Shown: positions 17,256-26,519 of the stretch, in pieces
Layout of the letters: every line of letters begins with the position of its first letter
How positions within the stretch are numbered: position 1 is the first letter of the stretch
Assembly: GCA_003349885.1 (NCBI GenBank)
Contig: QFXC01000011.1
Location: 798,900-862,899 of the forward strand
Origin: an endosymbiont of Galathealinum brachiosum
GTDB taxonomy: Bacteria > Pseudomonadota > Gammaproteobacteria > SZUA-229
DNA: 64,000 nt
Reading direction: 5' to 3'
Program-made: the position numbers and the translations under genes
The notes under the pieces: model-generated
The model's database searches: none
What the model was told of the DNA's origin: nothing
The model's input: only the letters and a program-made list of their open reading frames with translations

Positions 17256-17615
17256 ATGGCAAAAATATTGGTTGTAGATGATTCACAAACGCAGGTTCAG
17301 GCAATTATTAAAATTTTAAATAAAAATGGCCATGAAACCATTACAGCTGAAGATGGTGATTCGGCTGTGGCAGTTGCACGTGATGAACTACCAGATTTAA
17401 TTTTAATGGATGTGGTTATGCCTGGTCTTAACGGTTTTCAGGCTACACGCCATATTACAAAAACGGAAGGAACGCAGCATATACCGGTTATTATGCTGAG
17501 TAGTAAAGATCAGGAAACGGATAAAGTATGGGCTGAAAGACAGGGTGCAAGTGGTTATATTATTAAACCTGCTTCAGAAGATGAATTAATGTCAGCTATT
17601 AATAAACTTTTATAG
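17256..17615 (+). CDS. PilH-like single-domain response regulator
   Basis: A 119-residue stand-alone receiver: acidic pocket D8/D9, phosphoacceptor Asp52 (LILMDVVMPGLNGFQATR), Ser in MLSSK and Lys in YIIKPAS. The motif GLNGFQATRHI and the trailing KVWAERQGASGYI are typical of PilG/PilH/PixH-type regulators that act with twitching-motility chemosensory clusters. No pil or che gene lies beside it, so the partner kinase is elsewhere. A similar receiver is encoded at 50.67 kb. Confidence 0.87.
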   Translation: MAKILVVDDSQTQVQAIIKILNKNGHETITAEDGDSAVAVARDELPDLILMDVVMPGLNGFQATRHITKTEGTQHIPVIMLSSKDQETDKVWAERQGASGYIIKPASEDELMSAINKLL

Positions 17616-17661
17616 TTTATATGAGTTTTAAATAGACCGGATCGAGTAAGATGATCCATCT

Positions 17662-17681
17662 GAACATCAGGTCTGATGTTC
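17662..17681. other. hairpin upstream of lemA
   Basis: GAACATCA (17662-17669), a 4-base loop GGTC, and TGATGTTC (17674-17681) form an 8-bp perfect stem between the response regulator gene and lemA. There is no U-tract, so it is not a classical terminator; it may be a 5' UTR structure or an operator. Confidence 0.35.
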
Positions 17682-17737
17682 ATCAGTAAGCTGGTTTTAG
17701 TCGTGAGTCTATCGTTTTTAAATTTAATGGAGTTAAT

Positions 17738-18334
17738 ATGTCAACTGGTAGCATGATCACATTGGGTCTAATTGTTGTTTTTATAATTTACCTGATTGCG
17801 ATTTATAATAATCTGGTCGCTTTTAGAAATAAATTTAAAAATGGTTTTGCTAATATTGATAATCAACTTCAATTACGCTATGACCTTATACCTAATTTAA
17901 TAGAAACAGCAAAAGCATATATGAGTCATGAAAAAGAAACACTGACTCGAGTTATTGAAGCGAGAAATAAGGCATCCGCAGTTTCTAAAGAAGCTGCGTT
18001 GCATCCGGATGATGCAGTAGCGATGAAAAATCTTGCGGCGGCAGAAACTGCGTTATCAGGTTCTATGTTACAGTTTTTTGCATTAACGGAAAGCTACCCT
18101 GATATTAAGGCAAATCAGACAATGGAAAAGTTAATGGAAGAGCTAAGTACAACAGAAAATAAAGTAGCTTTTTCACGTCAACGTTATAATGACGATGTAA
18201 TGCAATACAATACTTATCGAGAGCAGTTTCCTAATTTTATTATCGCAAATAATGCGGGCTTTAAAGAAGCTGCCTTGTTTGAAATAGAAAATGAAGAATA
18301 CAAAAAACCTGTTAAGGTCGATTTTAATAATTAA
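17738..18334 (+). CDS. lemA: LemA family protein
   Basis: A 198-residue protein with one N-terminal membrane helix (about 6-26) and a long helical domain with the family core NNLVAFRNKFKNGFANIDNQ, LRYDLIPNLIETAKAYM and AFSRQRYNDDV. LemA proteins are membrane-anchored helical-bundle proteins of uncertain role, often encoded beside an M48 protease, as here. The ATG follows TGGAGTTAAT, a good ribosome site. The protease gene starts ten bases after the stop, so the two form an operon. Confidence 0.92.
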   Translation: MSTGSMITLGLIVVFIIYLIAIYNNLVAFRNKFKNGFANIDNQLQLRYDLIPNLIETAKAYMSHEKETLTRVIEARNKASAVSKEAALHPDDAVAMKNLAAAETALSGSMLQFFALTESYPDIKANQTMEKLMEELSTTENKVAFSRQRYNDDVMQYNTYREQFPNFIIANNAGFKEAALFEIENEEYKKPVKVDFNN

Positions 18335-18344
18335 GCTATAAAAA

Positions 18345-20300
18345 GTGGACTTTTTTTCGCAACAGGAAAAGGCAAAGCGTTATACGAAAATACTTTTGTT
18401 ATATTTTTTAATTGCAGTCACATTCATTGTAGTGGCTGTAAATGTTGTTATTTATTATTTTTTTATCTTCCTTGAATTCTATCCTTATACACCGCAAGAC
18501 TGGTTTTCTAGCTCAATGGTGTTTTATGTTTCTATTACAACCTGTTTTTTAATACTATCAGGTAGTTTATTTCGCTGGTTTAAACTTAAATCTGGTGGTC
18601 AAGCGGTTGCTTTGATGGTTGGGGCGAAAAAAATTGATCTGCATACCTCAGATATAAAGCAGCGCCAGTTAATTAATGTGGTTGAAGAAATGTCGATTGC
18701 ATCAGGTGTGCCAGTCCCGGAATTGTATTTATTAGAAAGAGAGTCAGGTATTAATGCATTTGTTGCCGGTTATTTACCAACTGAGGCGGTAATGGTTGTT
18801 ACTGCAGGCGCAGTTGAAAACTTTACAAGAGAAGAGCTGCAAGGAGTGGTCGCTCACGAATATAGCCACATATTAAATGGTGATATGCAAATTAATATTC
18901 ACTTATTATCTATGCTTGCAGGTATTTTAATGATCAGCTCTGTTGGTCATCTCTTAATGAATAGTGATAATCATCTGGTTAGAAATCGCAATTTTAGTGC
19001 TTTAATGGTGTTAGGTTTTTTGTTGTCATTAATAGGTTATATAGGTGTCTTATCTGGCCGTTTGATAAAGGCTGCTGTTTCCCGACAGAGGGAATACCTT
19101 GCGGATGCTGCGGCAGTACAGTTTACACGAAATCCGGGAGGAATAGCATCCGCGTTAAATAAAATACGTAATGTGAAAGCAGGTTCTCGATTGAATAATA
19201 TTTATTCAGAAGATTTGAGTCATATGTTTTTTGCGCAATCATTAAAAATGAAATTGACTAGTTGGCTGGCAACTCATCCGTCATTAATATTACGCATAAA
19301 ACGAATTGACCCCGGGTTTGTTGCAAGGATAAAAGCCAGAAAACTTAATGTAAAAAATAAAGAAACAAACTCACAAAAGAATATGGGAGAACTAAACGAA
19401 CTAGTATCATCAATAGACTCCATAGTGAGTTTTCCTGAGAATATGGAGTCAGTTCCTGCGATTGTTACGGCTCATGAATTTGCAGAATCAGCAGGCAATA
19501 TTAGTCAGGCGCATATGGAGTTTGCTACTGTGGTTCACCAGTCATTCAGTTTTGAATTAATGCAGGCAGTGCATAAGGTTGAATCGGCAAAGATGTTAGT
19601 GCTTAACCTGATTTTAGTTAGGATGAATATTGACTCAGGCTTTGAGTTTTTAAAAAAACACCTGAATAAAAATGAGTTGAATGTTTTAAAAAAATTTAAT
19701 TCCGAGATAAAGCGGCTCGAAAATTATAAACGATTGCCTTTGTTAGAGTTATTGTTACCAACGCTTAAATTAATGACAGATTCTGAAAAAACAGACTATC
19801 TTATTCTATGTGAAAAATTTATTAAAAGTGATGGTCGTTATACATTGTTTGAATTTGTTTTTTTAAGTTTATTAAAGCAGCATCTGGCGTTTGAATCTGG
19901 AAAAGAGATAACAGTAAAACATCATTCATATAAGCAGGTTAATAAAGAGTTGCAGTTACTTTTTTCTATTATGTCACATAGCAGTCGATCTCTGTCTGAA
20001 CTTCGTCATGAGTCTTATAATAAAGTGGTAAAATATTTCCCTATGAGCACTTTAGATAAAACATCTGGTGAGTTATTTAATTTGCTTGATTTTAAGGAAA
20101 TAACACCCAAAAAAATATCAGCGGCTTTGAAAGCTCTGGCACAGTTGTCGCCATTACTAAAGCGAGGTGTTATAGAAGCGAGTGCAGACATTGCTATGCA
20201 TGATGGTCAGTTAAAATATACCGAAGCGGAGCTGCTACGCGTCATAGCTGACATACTAGGCTGTCCTTTGCCTCCTCTGTTGCCTCAGGCCGTGAATTAG
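18345..20300 (+). CDS. M48-family membrane zinc protease with long C-terminal extension
   Basis: A 651-residue membrane protease. GTG start at 18345 gives the usual N-terminus (MDFFSQQEKAKRYTKILLLY). Helices lie at about 16-42 and 58-76, the zinc motif HEYSH at 171-175 with the third ligand in REYLADAAAV (about 248), and two more helices at about 184-200 and 214-232. Beyond about residue 330 an extra 320 residues carry no protease motif and end in a TerB-like helical stretch (DIAMHDGQLKYTEAELLRVI). HtpX itself is about 290 residues. It probably degrades misfolded membrane proteins together with LemA; the function of the extension is unknown. Confidence 0.87.
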   Translation: MDFFSQQEKAKRYTKILLLYFLIAVTFIVVAVNVVIYYFFIFLEFYPYTPQDWFSSSMVFYVSITTCFLILSGSLFRWFKLKSGGQAVALMVGAKKIDLHTSDIKQRQLINVVEEMSIASGVPVPELYLLERESGINAFVAGYLPTEAVMVVTAGAVENFTREELQGVVAHEYSHILNGDMQINIHLLSMLAGILMISSVGHLLMNSDNHLVRNRNFSALMVLGFLLSLIGYIGVLSGRLIKAAVSRQREYLADAAAVQFTRNPGGIASALNKIRNVKAGSRLNNIYSEDLSHMFFAQSLKMKLTSWLATHPSLILRIKRIDPGFVARIKARKLNVKNKETNSQKNMGELNELVSSIDSIVSFPENMESVPAIVTAHEFAESAGNISQAHMEFATVVHQSFSFELMQAVHKVESAKMLVLNLILVRMNIDSGFEFLKKHLNKNELNVLKKFNSEIKRLENYKRLPLLELLLPTLKLMTDSEKTDYLILCEKFIKSDGRYTLFEFVFLSLLKQHLAFESGKEITVKHHSYKQVNKELQLLFSIMSHSSRSLSELRHESYNKVVKYFPMSTLDKTSGELFNLLDFKEITPKKISAALKALAQLSPLLKRGVIEASADIAMHDGQLKYTEAELLRVIADILGCPLPPLLPQAVN

Positions 20301-20347
20301 CTTATTAAGCATGTGGTGCGTTTATTAATACCGTTAGTCATGTCTGT

Positions 20348-20363
20348 TGTGATAGAAGTCACA
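20348..20363 (+). promoter_or_regulatory. perfect CRP binding site
   Basis: TGTGATAGAAGTCACA matches the consensus TGTGA-N6-TCACA at all ten half-site positions. GATAAT at 20403-20408 could be a -10 element, giving a start near 20415-20417 and placing the site centre (20355.5) at about -60 to -61.5, the class I activation position. The window encodes a CRP with conserved DNA-contact residues (32.8 kb). The first ATG downstream with a ribosome site is the 25-residue membrane peptide at 20443; dusA follows. Confidence 0.65.
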
Positions 20364-20442
20364 GCTAATAAGTCTTTAACTACATAATTAAAGTTTTAGG
20401 ACGATAATAGAATTACATCCATTATAAAAAGAGAGCAGAGTC

Positions 20443-20520
20443 ATGCAGATTGCACAATATGTACTGATAACAGCAACTTTTTTTGTGTTAATACTCGCTT
20501 ACGCTATAGGAAATCTCTAA
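20443..20520 (+). CDS. 25-residue single-helix membrane micropeptide
   Basis: ATG 20443 is preceded by AAGAGAGCAGAG and opens a 25-codon frame ending in TAA at 20520. The peptide begins MQIAQYVLITATFF and ends LAYAIGNL; nearly the whole chain is one hydrophobic helix with small polar caps, like the micropeptide subunits of membrane complexes (CydX, KdpF class), though it matches none that I recognise. It lies downstream of a perfect CRP site and 44 bases before dusA. Size, codon content, ribosome site and regulatory context support it, but it is unproven. Confidence 0.5.
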   Translation: MQIAQYVLITATFFVLILAYAIGNL

Positions 20521-20564
20521 GTTTGGTATAATTGTTCGCCAGAGTCGTTACCAAGCTTAAATAG

Positions 20565-21524
20565 ATGAATCGAAAATTTTCAGTCGCGCCCATGCTGGAC
20601 TGGACAGACCGGCATGAACGTTTTTTTCTACGCCTTATTAGTCAGCATACCCTTCTTTATACCGAGATGATTACCACCGGTGCTTTGATTCATGGTGATC
20701 GTTCGCGTCATCTTGACTTTAATTATGAAGAGCATCCAGTGGCTATTCAGTTAGGCGGCAGTGATCCTGTTGATTTGGCAGAATGCGCAAAAATGTCTGA
20801 AGATCATGGCTATGATGAGATCAATCTAAATGTAGGGTGTCCAAGTAATCGAGTTCAGTCTGGTATGTTCGGTGCGTGTTTAATGGCAAAACCGAAACTG
20901 GTGGCAGAGTGTGTGGCCGCGATGCAAGATGTGGTGGATATTCCTGTTACAGTAAAGCATCGAATAGGTATTGATGAAAATGAAACAGTTGAAGAGCTAT
21001 TTGAATTTGTAGAAGTGGTAGCAAAATCCGGTTGCAAATCATTTATAGTGCATGCGAGAAAAGCCTGGTTAAATGGCTTAAGTCCAAAACAAAATCGTGA
21101 TATTCCACCCTTACGTTACGACGTGGTTCATTTGTTAAAACAAACCATGCCAGAGCTTGAAATTATTATAAATGGGGGTATCTGTGATCTGGATACGGCT
21201 GAAAATCAGTTAAAGTATATTGATGGAATTATGATGGGGCGTGAGGTATATCATAATCCGTATATCCTGGCCGAAGTAGACCAGCGTTTTTATCAGTCTG
21301 AAACGCCAGTACTTTCAAGGCAGCAAATTATGGAGTTAATGTTCCCATATGTTGAAAAGGAGTTAGCAAAAGGTTTGCGTCTGCATACAATGACACGACA
21401 TATTCTGGGTTTATATAATGGCTTGCCCGGCGCGAAAAAATGGCGCCGATTTTTATCTGAAAATGCGACAAAACGTGAAGCCGGAATTGATGTGCTGTAT
21501 AAGTCGCTAGAGTGTCTTGGTTAA
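20565..21524 (+). CDS. dusA: tRNA-dihydrouridine(20/20a) synthase DusA
   Basis: A 319-residue FMN enzyme reducing uridines 20/20a in the tRNA D-loop with NADPH. The N-terminus RKFSVAPMLDWTDRHERFFLR is the DusA type. The FMN/TIM barrel motifs are IQLGGSDP, INLNVGCPSNRVQSG with the catalytic Cys105 in MFGACLMA, TVKHRIGID, FIVHARKAW and INGGI. Length equals the family norm. A TATAAT at 20527-20532 lies in the 44 bases before it, though without a clear -35. Confidence 0.95.
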   Translation: MNRKFSVAPMLDWTDRHERFFLRLISQHTLLYTEMITTGALIHGDRSRHLDFNYEEHPVAIQLGGSDPVDLAECAKMSEDHGYDEINLNVGCPSNRVQSGMFGACLMAKPKLVAECVAAMQDVVDIPVTVKHRIGIDENETVEELFEFVEVVAKSGCKSFIVHARKAWLNGLSPKQNRDIPPLRYDVVHLLKQTMPELEIIINGGICDLDTAENQLKYIDGIMMGREVYHNPYILAEVDQRFYQSETPVLSRQQIMELMFPYVEKELAKGLRLHTMTRHILGLYNGLPGAKKWRRFLSENATKREAGIDVLYKSLECLG

Positions 21525-21566
21525 TTCGCTTGCTTACTAGTGAGTTATCTCGTTTTTTGTGAAAAT

Positions 21567-22637
21567 ATGAATCGAAAAATAATTCACATTGATATGGATG
21601 CTTTTTTTGCGGCAGTAGAGCAAAGAGATTTTCCAGAACTGAGAGGTCAGCCTGTTGTTGTAGGTGGTAAGCCTGATAGCAGAGGGGTTGTTGCTACTTG
21701 TAGTTATGAGGCCCGTAAGTTTGGTATCCATTCAGCCATGCCAGCTTCTCGTGCTTATCAGTTATGCCCGCACGCTAGATTTGTGCCCCCCCGTTTTCCA
21801 GCGTACAAACAGGCCTCTGAAGATATTCATAAAGTTTTTCATCAGTACACCGATATAATTGAACCGTTGTCACTGGATGAAGCTTATCTTGATGTAACAG
21901 AATCCGATATTTGTAACGGCTCCGCAACCTTAATGGCCAGGGATATAAGAGCTAATATTCACAAAACAATACAGTTAACTGCTTCGGCAGGTATTGCTTA
22001 TAATAAATTCCTGGCAAAACTGGCTTCTGATCAAAATAAACCTGATGGTCAATATCTAATAAAACCCGGTGAAGCTGAGTTGTATTTAAAAACATTACCA
22101 ATAGGTCGTTTTTACGGAGTAGGTAAAGTTACTGAGGCTAAGATGCAGGCTTCCGGAATTCAAACAGGTGGCGATTTAAAAAACAAATCGCTGTCTGAAT
22201 TGCAAAGTCTATTTGGTAACTCAGCAGAGTATTATTATAATATTTCACGTGGTATTGATGATCGTCCTGTCATGTCGACACGGATACGTAAATCTCTAGG
22301 TTCTGAGACAACTTTTCAAAGTGATATTTCAGATACAAAAGAAATGTTAGATCATTTGCTGCTGCTGTTAGATGAAGTGCTGAAAAGTATGGAAAAAAGA
22401 GAATTATTGGCATATACGATAACAATTAAGGTAAAATACGCCAGCTTTAGGCAGGTAACAAGAAGTTATACCAGTGACGCTGTTATATCTGTGCATGATA
22501 AAGCCAGAGAATTGATTCCAGTTCTTCTGGCTAAAACTGAAGTTAATAAAAAGAGTGTTCGTTTACTGGGGCTATCTTTTTCTAATCTAATCAGTTATGA
22601 GGATCATACTGATAGTGGTCAGTTACCATTATTTTGA
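21567..22637 (+). CDS. dinB: DNA polymerase IV DinB
   Basis: A 356-residue Y-family translesion polymerase. The frame is open to GTG 21540, but ATG 21567 gives the normal N-terminus (MNRKIIHIDMDAFFAAVEQRD). Catalytic carboxylates are in HIDMDAFFA and LSLDEAYLD; the steric-gate region, GVATCSYEARKFGI and the thumb/little-finger segments are intact. The C-terminus QLPLF is the beta-clamp binding motif. No LexA-type operator was recognised immediately upstream. Confidence 0.95.
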   Translation: MNRKIIHIDMDAFFAAVEQRDFPELRGQPVVVGGKPDSRGVVATCSYEARKFGIHSAMPASRAYQLCPHARFVPPRFPAYKQASEDIHKVFHQYTDIIEPLSLDEAYLDVTESDICNGSATLMARDIRANIHKTIQLTASAGIAYNKFLAKLASDQNKPDGQYLIKPGEAELYLKTLPIGRFYGVGKVTEAKMQASGIQTGGDLKNKSLSELQSLFGNSAEYYYNISRGIDDRPVMSTRIRKSLGSETTFQSDISDTKEMLDHLLLLLDEVLKSMEKRELLAYTITIKVKYASFRQVTRSYTSDAVISVHDKARELIPVLLAKTEVNKKSVRLLGLSFSNLISYEDHTDSGQLPLF

Positions 22638-22646
22638 TTTCTCCTG

Positions 22647-22668
22647 ATTCTGAAGTTTCAGAATTTTT
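22647..22668 (+). terminator. probable dinB terminator
   Basis: ATTCTGAA (22647-22654) and TTCAGAAT (22657-22664) form an 8-bp stem with a tight loop, followed by TTTTAT, ten bases after the dinB stop. Confidence 0.5.
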
Positions 22669-22805
22669 ATATGGATTTGAAAATTTTCTGATGATTTTTA
22701 TCATAATGTGTTTTTATTTCTGTGTTATATCGGGTTTTGTGAGCGCAGGGTTTCCCATGATATTTGTCAGTATGTAATAAATTAAATGTTTAAAGAGGAA
22801 TTAAT

Positions 22806-23633
22806 ATGTTTGATCAATTATCTGCAGATAACCTGCAAAAACTAATCGAAATTTATGTGATCCCATGGGGGATTAGTGGTGTACAGGCGCTTATTGTGTT
22901 TGTGATTGGTAAGTGGCTCGTTACAAAACTTTCAATGCTGGTGGGCAAAACATTACGACATTCAAAAATGGATGAAATGCTAGTTGATTTTGTTGAGTCG
23001 TTAATGGGTTGGGCGTTGATGTTAGTTGTCATTATCGCAGCCTTGAGTCAACTGGGTATTGACACCACGTCGTTAATTGCATTGTTGGGTGCAGCAGGTC
23101 TGGCAATAGGTTTAGCGCTTAAAGATTCATTAAGTAATTTTGCAGCGGGTGTTATGTTACTAGTGTTTCGCCCGTTCCGTATTAAGGATTATGTGAGTGT
23201 TGCGGGTGTTGATGGGACGGTAGAAAAAATACATGTATTTACGACTACAATTCTGACGCCAGATAATAAGGAAAATATTATCCCTAATTCAGCTGTCTAT
23301 GGCGGTGTTATTACTAATTATTCTGCAAAAGAGACACGTCGTGTCGATATGGTTTTTGGTATTGGTTATGGAGATGACATTAAAAAAGCAAAAGAAGTAT
23401 TGGTGGATATTGTTACATCACATGAAAAAACATTATCTGATCCGGCTCCTCTAGTTGTTGTTAGTGAGCTTGCCGATAGTAGTGTTAATTTTACAGTGAG
23501 AGCATGGAGTAAGACAGCTGATTACTGGGCAGTTTACTTTGATTGCCAGGAACAGGTAAAAATTGCTTTTGATGCAGCTAATATCAGTATCCCATATCCG
23601 CAAATGGATATTCATACTGATAAGGTAGCTTAA
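22806..23633 (+). CDS. mscS: small-conductance mechanosensitive channel MscS
   Basis: A 275-residue inner-membrane channel close to E. coli MscS in length. Three helices lie at about 20-42, 62-84 and 88-120; the pore helix carries the glycine/alanine pattern ALLGAAGLAIGLALKDSLSNFAAGVMLL. The beta domain follows (FRPFRIKDYVSVAGVDGTVEKI, TPDNKENIIPNSAVYGGVI), then the alpha/beta cage. It releases osmolytes under hypoosmotic shock. ATG follows AAAGAGGAATTAAT, a strong ribosome site. Confidence 0.94.
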   Translation: MFDQLSADNLQKLIEIYVIPWGISGVQALIVFVIGKWLVTKLSMLVGKTLRHSKMDEMLVDFVESLMGWALMLVVIIAALSQLGIDTTSLIALLGAAGLAIGLALKDSLSNFAAGVMLLVFRPFRIKDYVSVAGVDGTVEKIHVFTTTILTPDNKENIIPNSAVYGGVITNYSAKETRRVDMVFGIGYGDDIKKAKEVLVDIVTSHEKTLSDPAPLVVVSELADSSVNFTVRAWSKTADYWAVYFDCQEQVKIAFDAANISIPYPQMDIHTDKVA

Positions 23634-23680
23634 TAAAATTTAGTATCAATAATTAAAAATAATAAAATTCAGGATTTAAA

Positions 23681-24385
23681 ATGTTAAATAATAAAATATT
23701 TTCTCTGTTATTGTTAAGTGCAGTAGCATCTTCAACGGTATGTGCGGGTGAATGGACAGGTGAAGGTGAGTTTGGTTTTACTTCGACATCAGGTAACACT
23801 GACTCTAAGAACCTAAATGCAAAATTAGGTATTGGTAAGAAACATGATAAGTGGGAGCATAATGCCAAACTTGAGTTATTGAAAGCTTCAGCTGATGGAG
23901 CTGATAGCGCAGATAGTATGGTGCTTACTGAAAAATCTGAATACAGATTTGTAGAAAAAACCTTTGCCTATGGTAAGTTAAGGCATGAAGAAGATGAGTT
24001 CAGTGGTTTTGATCATCAGTCTGTTATTTCATTTGGTGCAGGGCATGTCTTCATTGACGGTGGGAAACATAATCTTGAAGGATCAGTCGGTATTGGTTAT
24101 CGAGATCTTGAAACCGATGCGGGTACTGAAGAGCAGGAGGCTATCATTGATGGTGAGCTCAAATATGCATATAAAATTAGTGAAACATCAGAGTTTAATC
24201 AAAATTTTTATATTGAGTCGGGTGATTCCAATACATATTCAAAATCAGAAACTTTTTTGAAACTGGTTATCGTAGGTAATCTGGGTGCAAAGTTTGGCTA
24301 TGAAGTTAAACGTAATTCAGATGTGCCTGTGGGGACAGATAAGACGGATACGATAACTACTGTTACTCTGGTTTACACGTTTTAA
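23681..24385 (+). CDS. DUF481 outer-membrane protein (YdiY-like)
   Basis: A 234-residue protein with a signal peptide cut after VCA (about residue 22) and then a beta-rich chain in the DUF481 pattern: GEWTGEGEFGFTSTSGNTDS, KWEHNAKLELLKA, EKTFAYGKLRHEEDEFSGFD and a C-terminal strand ending TVTLVYTF with aromatic terminus, as in outer-membrane barrels. Family members such as YdiY are salt- or acid-inducible; the biochemical role is not known. It follows mscS by 47 bases in the same direction, so a shared osmotic role is possible. Confidence 0.88.
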   Translation: MLNNKIFSLLLLSAVASSTVCAGEWTGEGEFGFTSTSGNTDSKNLNAKLGIGKKHDKWEHNAKLELLKASADGADSADSMVLTEKSEYRFVEKTFAYGKLRHEEDEFSGFDHQSVISFGAGHVFIDGGKHNLEGSVGIGYRDLETDAGTEEQEAIIDGELKYAYKISETSEFNQNFYIESGDSNTYSKSETFLKLVIVGNLGAKFGYEVKRNSDVPVGTDKTDTITTVTLVYTF

Positions 24386-24461
24386 TTAATTTAGAATGAG
24401 TCTAGTCAGTTAATAAATTTCGACTATATTAAAAAGCTGGCACTGTGTTTTTTTGAAATAG

Positions 24462-25508
24462 GTGATTATGCTTTTTATAAATATGCTAAATAAAAACCAA
24501 TATGAACTTTTTTTAAAGTTCGTGTTAGTTTTAGCTTTATTTATAAATGTAGTTCATGCATCAGATTTATCAGTTTACGAAGAGTGCGTATTAAGCAAGA
24601 CATTAAATGCTGATTCTGACAAGCTGATTTCTGAAATAGTTAAATTTTGTAAAAGTTCAGACGATGAAATATTATCTAATACCGGGTTATCTGATAAAAT
24701 CTCTTTTTTAGATGCACGACTAAATATTGATCGAAGTAATCAGTTTAAGCCATTTACATTAATGGCATTCAAACCTAATTATATTATTCCAGTTGCTTAT
24801 AATCATGCAGGATATGATTCAAGTTTATACCAGCAAATTCCTGGCGAAGAAGACGTATCTTTTGATAAAACTGAAGCGCAGTTTCAAATCAGTATAAAAA
24901 CACCGCTAGCAGTTAATTTATTTAATAGAGATATTAGTCTTTATACGGGTTATACGAATCGTTCTTTCTGGCAGGTTTATAATGATAAAATATCCAGACC
25001 GTTCAGGGAAACTAATCACGAACCGGAGCTCTGGTTGCAATCTATTAGTAGTATTGATCTTTTAGGTTTTGATAATCGTATAAATATGCTTGGTGTTTCA
25101 CACCAGTCTAATGGACGCAGTAACACATTATCCAGAAGTTGGAACAGGCTTTATGCAAAATTTGCTTTTGAAAAAGAATCATTTGTTTTTGTTGTTAAAC
25201 TCTGGAGTCGTTTTCATGAGAGTTCAGTTACAGATGATAATCCAGATATAACCGATTACATGGGTCATGGCGAGTTTCGTGTGATTTTTAAAAATGAAAA
25301 TCATACATTTAACTTTATGTCGCGAAATAATATTGAATCAAAATTTGAGCGAGGAGCTACAGAATTAAGCTGGAGTTTTCCGATTGGTAAAAGGAAAGAC
25401 TTGAGGGCTTATATTCAGGTGTTTTCAGGGTATGGAGAAAGTCTGATTGATTATAACCAGTCTGTAAATCGAGTTGGTTTTGGTATTTCACTATCTGACT
25501 GGTTGTAA
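24462..25508 (+). CDS. pldA: outer membrane phospholipase A (OMPLA)
   Basis: A calcium-dependent outer-membrane phospholipase of 348 residues. After a signal peptide (ending VVHA near residue 33) and a poorly conserved segment comes the barrel, with the catalytic region GVSHQSNGRSNTLSRSWNRLY supplying His, Ser and the calcium/Asn environment; the C-terminal strand ends in ISLSDWL. Possible starts are GTG 24462, ATG 24468 and ATG 24483; AGGTGA is too close for the second, so the exact start is uncertain. It is convergent with the DUF3187 gene, with only three bases between the stops. Confidence 0.92.
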   Translation: MIMLFINMLNKNQYELFLKFVLVLALFINVVHASDLSVYEECVLSKTLNADSDKLISEIVKFCKSSDDEILSNTGLSDKISFLDARLNIDRSNQFKPFTLMAFKPNYIIPVAYNHAGYDSSLYQQIPGEEDVSFDKTEAQFQISIKTPLAVNLFNRDISLYTGYTNRSFWQVYNDKISRPFRETNHEPELWLQSISSIDLLGFDNRINMLGVSHQSNGRSNTLSRSWNRLYAKFAFEKESFVFVVKLWSRFHESSVTDDNPDITDYMGHGEFRVIFKNENHTFNFMSRNNIESKFERGATELSWSFPIGKRKDLRAYIQVFSGYGESLIDYNQSVNRVGFGISLSDWL

Positions 25509-25511
25509 TGG

Positions 25512-26510
25512 TTATAAATAAATCCACCAGCTAATATTAAAGTTTACATCTGGTGATGAGCCTTCTTTGATATCTTCTGCAATTGCAAAATCGAGTTTTT
25601 GTTTGCTGTTAATAGTGTAGCTTCCACCAAACGTAAGTTGTATTACCTGATTTAAAAAATCAAGTTTAGAGTCATAAAGAGCGCTATGAACATCGAGTTG
25701 CGCTTTTAGTTCTATCTCATTCCAGAGCTGAAATTTAATACCGGCATTAGCAAAACCTGCCCAGTTTTTATGAATATCTGTAAAAACGTCGCTATCACCC
25801 ATATATAACAAACCACCCTGTCCGTAAAGCCAGCGTGTGTCAGTTAACCTGTAACTCATCGATGCCCAGCTTGCTACATCCGTCGCGCCGCTGCCGGTAA
25901 GTTTGTCTTCATTGCCGGTGGGTAACTTAATGCTGAGCCAGTAACTAAGAGCGCTTCGATTTGTTAAATGAGCCTGCCATGCGAGCTGAAATGAAATGTC
26001 ACCTAATGCATTCTGGCGGCTATTTATGTTTACCTGATTTTGATTGTTGAGGTTGTAATCAATATTAATCTGCTCATGTGGAAAATCAGGGCGAATATTT
26101 TCAGGCAAACCGAGTGCCTGATGATATGAGTCTATGGGTGAATCAAGAAAACCGCCGCTATGAACAATATAGGGTAGTTGTACTCTGAGCATCCAGTTTT
26201 CTTTAAGATTAGTGTCGTATAAAAAATTAACGTGCCAGGTTTCAATATCAATGAACAGGTTTTCACTATTGCTGGTTTGAGAATTTATGGTATTGCTGAT
26301 GTTGAATGAGCTAATCCAGCGTGACTGGTTGTTTTCCAGTAGTTTTGCAGGGCTTGCTAAGGGTAATCCGTAAATGAGTGAGAAAGGGCTTTCATTACGG
26401 GTTGAAAAAGGGGAGGGGTGCTGCGCGAAGCTATTATTGCTTAATGTAAAAAAAAGAAGCAAAAAAAACCCGCTAATTTTGCAATCAGCAGGTTTTTTGG
26501 TATTACGCAT
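25512..26510 (-). CDS. DUF3187 family outer-membrane-like protein
   Basis: A 332-residue protein with signal peptide (FFLLLFFTLSNNSFA, cut near residue 29) followed by the DUF3187 pattern: SPFSLIYGLPLASPAKLL, MLRVQLPYIVHSGGFLD, GLPENIRPDFP, WLSIKLPTGNEDKLTGSGATD and a terminal aromatic strand ending in SWWIYL, consistent with an outer-membrane barrel. Function unknown for the family. It starts nine bases after the cytochrome c stop and is probably cotranscribed with it. Confidence 0.87.
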   Translation of the reverse strand: MRNTKKPADCKISGFFLLLFFTLSNNSFAQHPSPFSTRNESPFSLIYGLPLASPAKLLENNQSRWISSFNISNTINSQTSNSENLFIDIETWHVNFLYDTNLKENWMLRVQLPYIVHSGGFLDSPIDSYHQALGLPENIRPDFPHEQINIDYNLNNQNQVNINSRQNALGDISFQLAWQAHLTNRSALSYWLSIKLPTGNEDKLTGSGATDVASWASMSYRLTDTRWLYGQGGLLYMGDSDVFTDIHKNWAGFANAGIKFQLWNEIELKAQLDVHSALYDSKLDFLNQVIQLTFGGSYTINSKQKLDFAIAEDIKEGSSPDVNFNISWWIYL

Positions 26511-26519
26511 TAACAGGTC

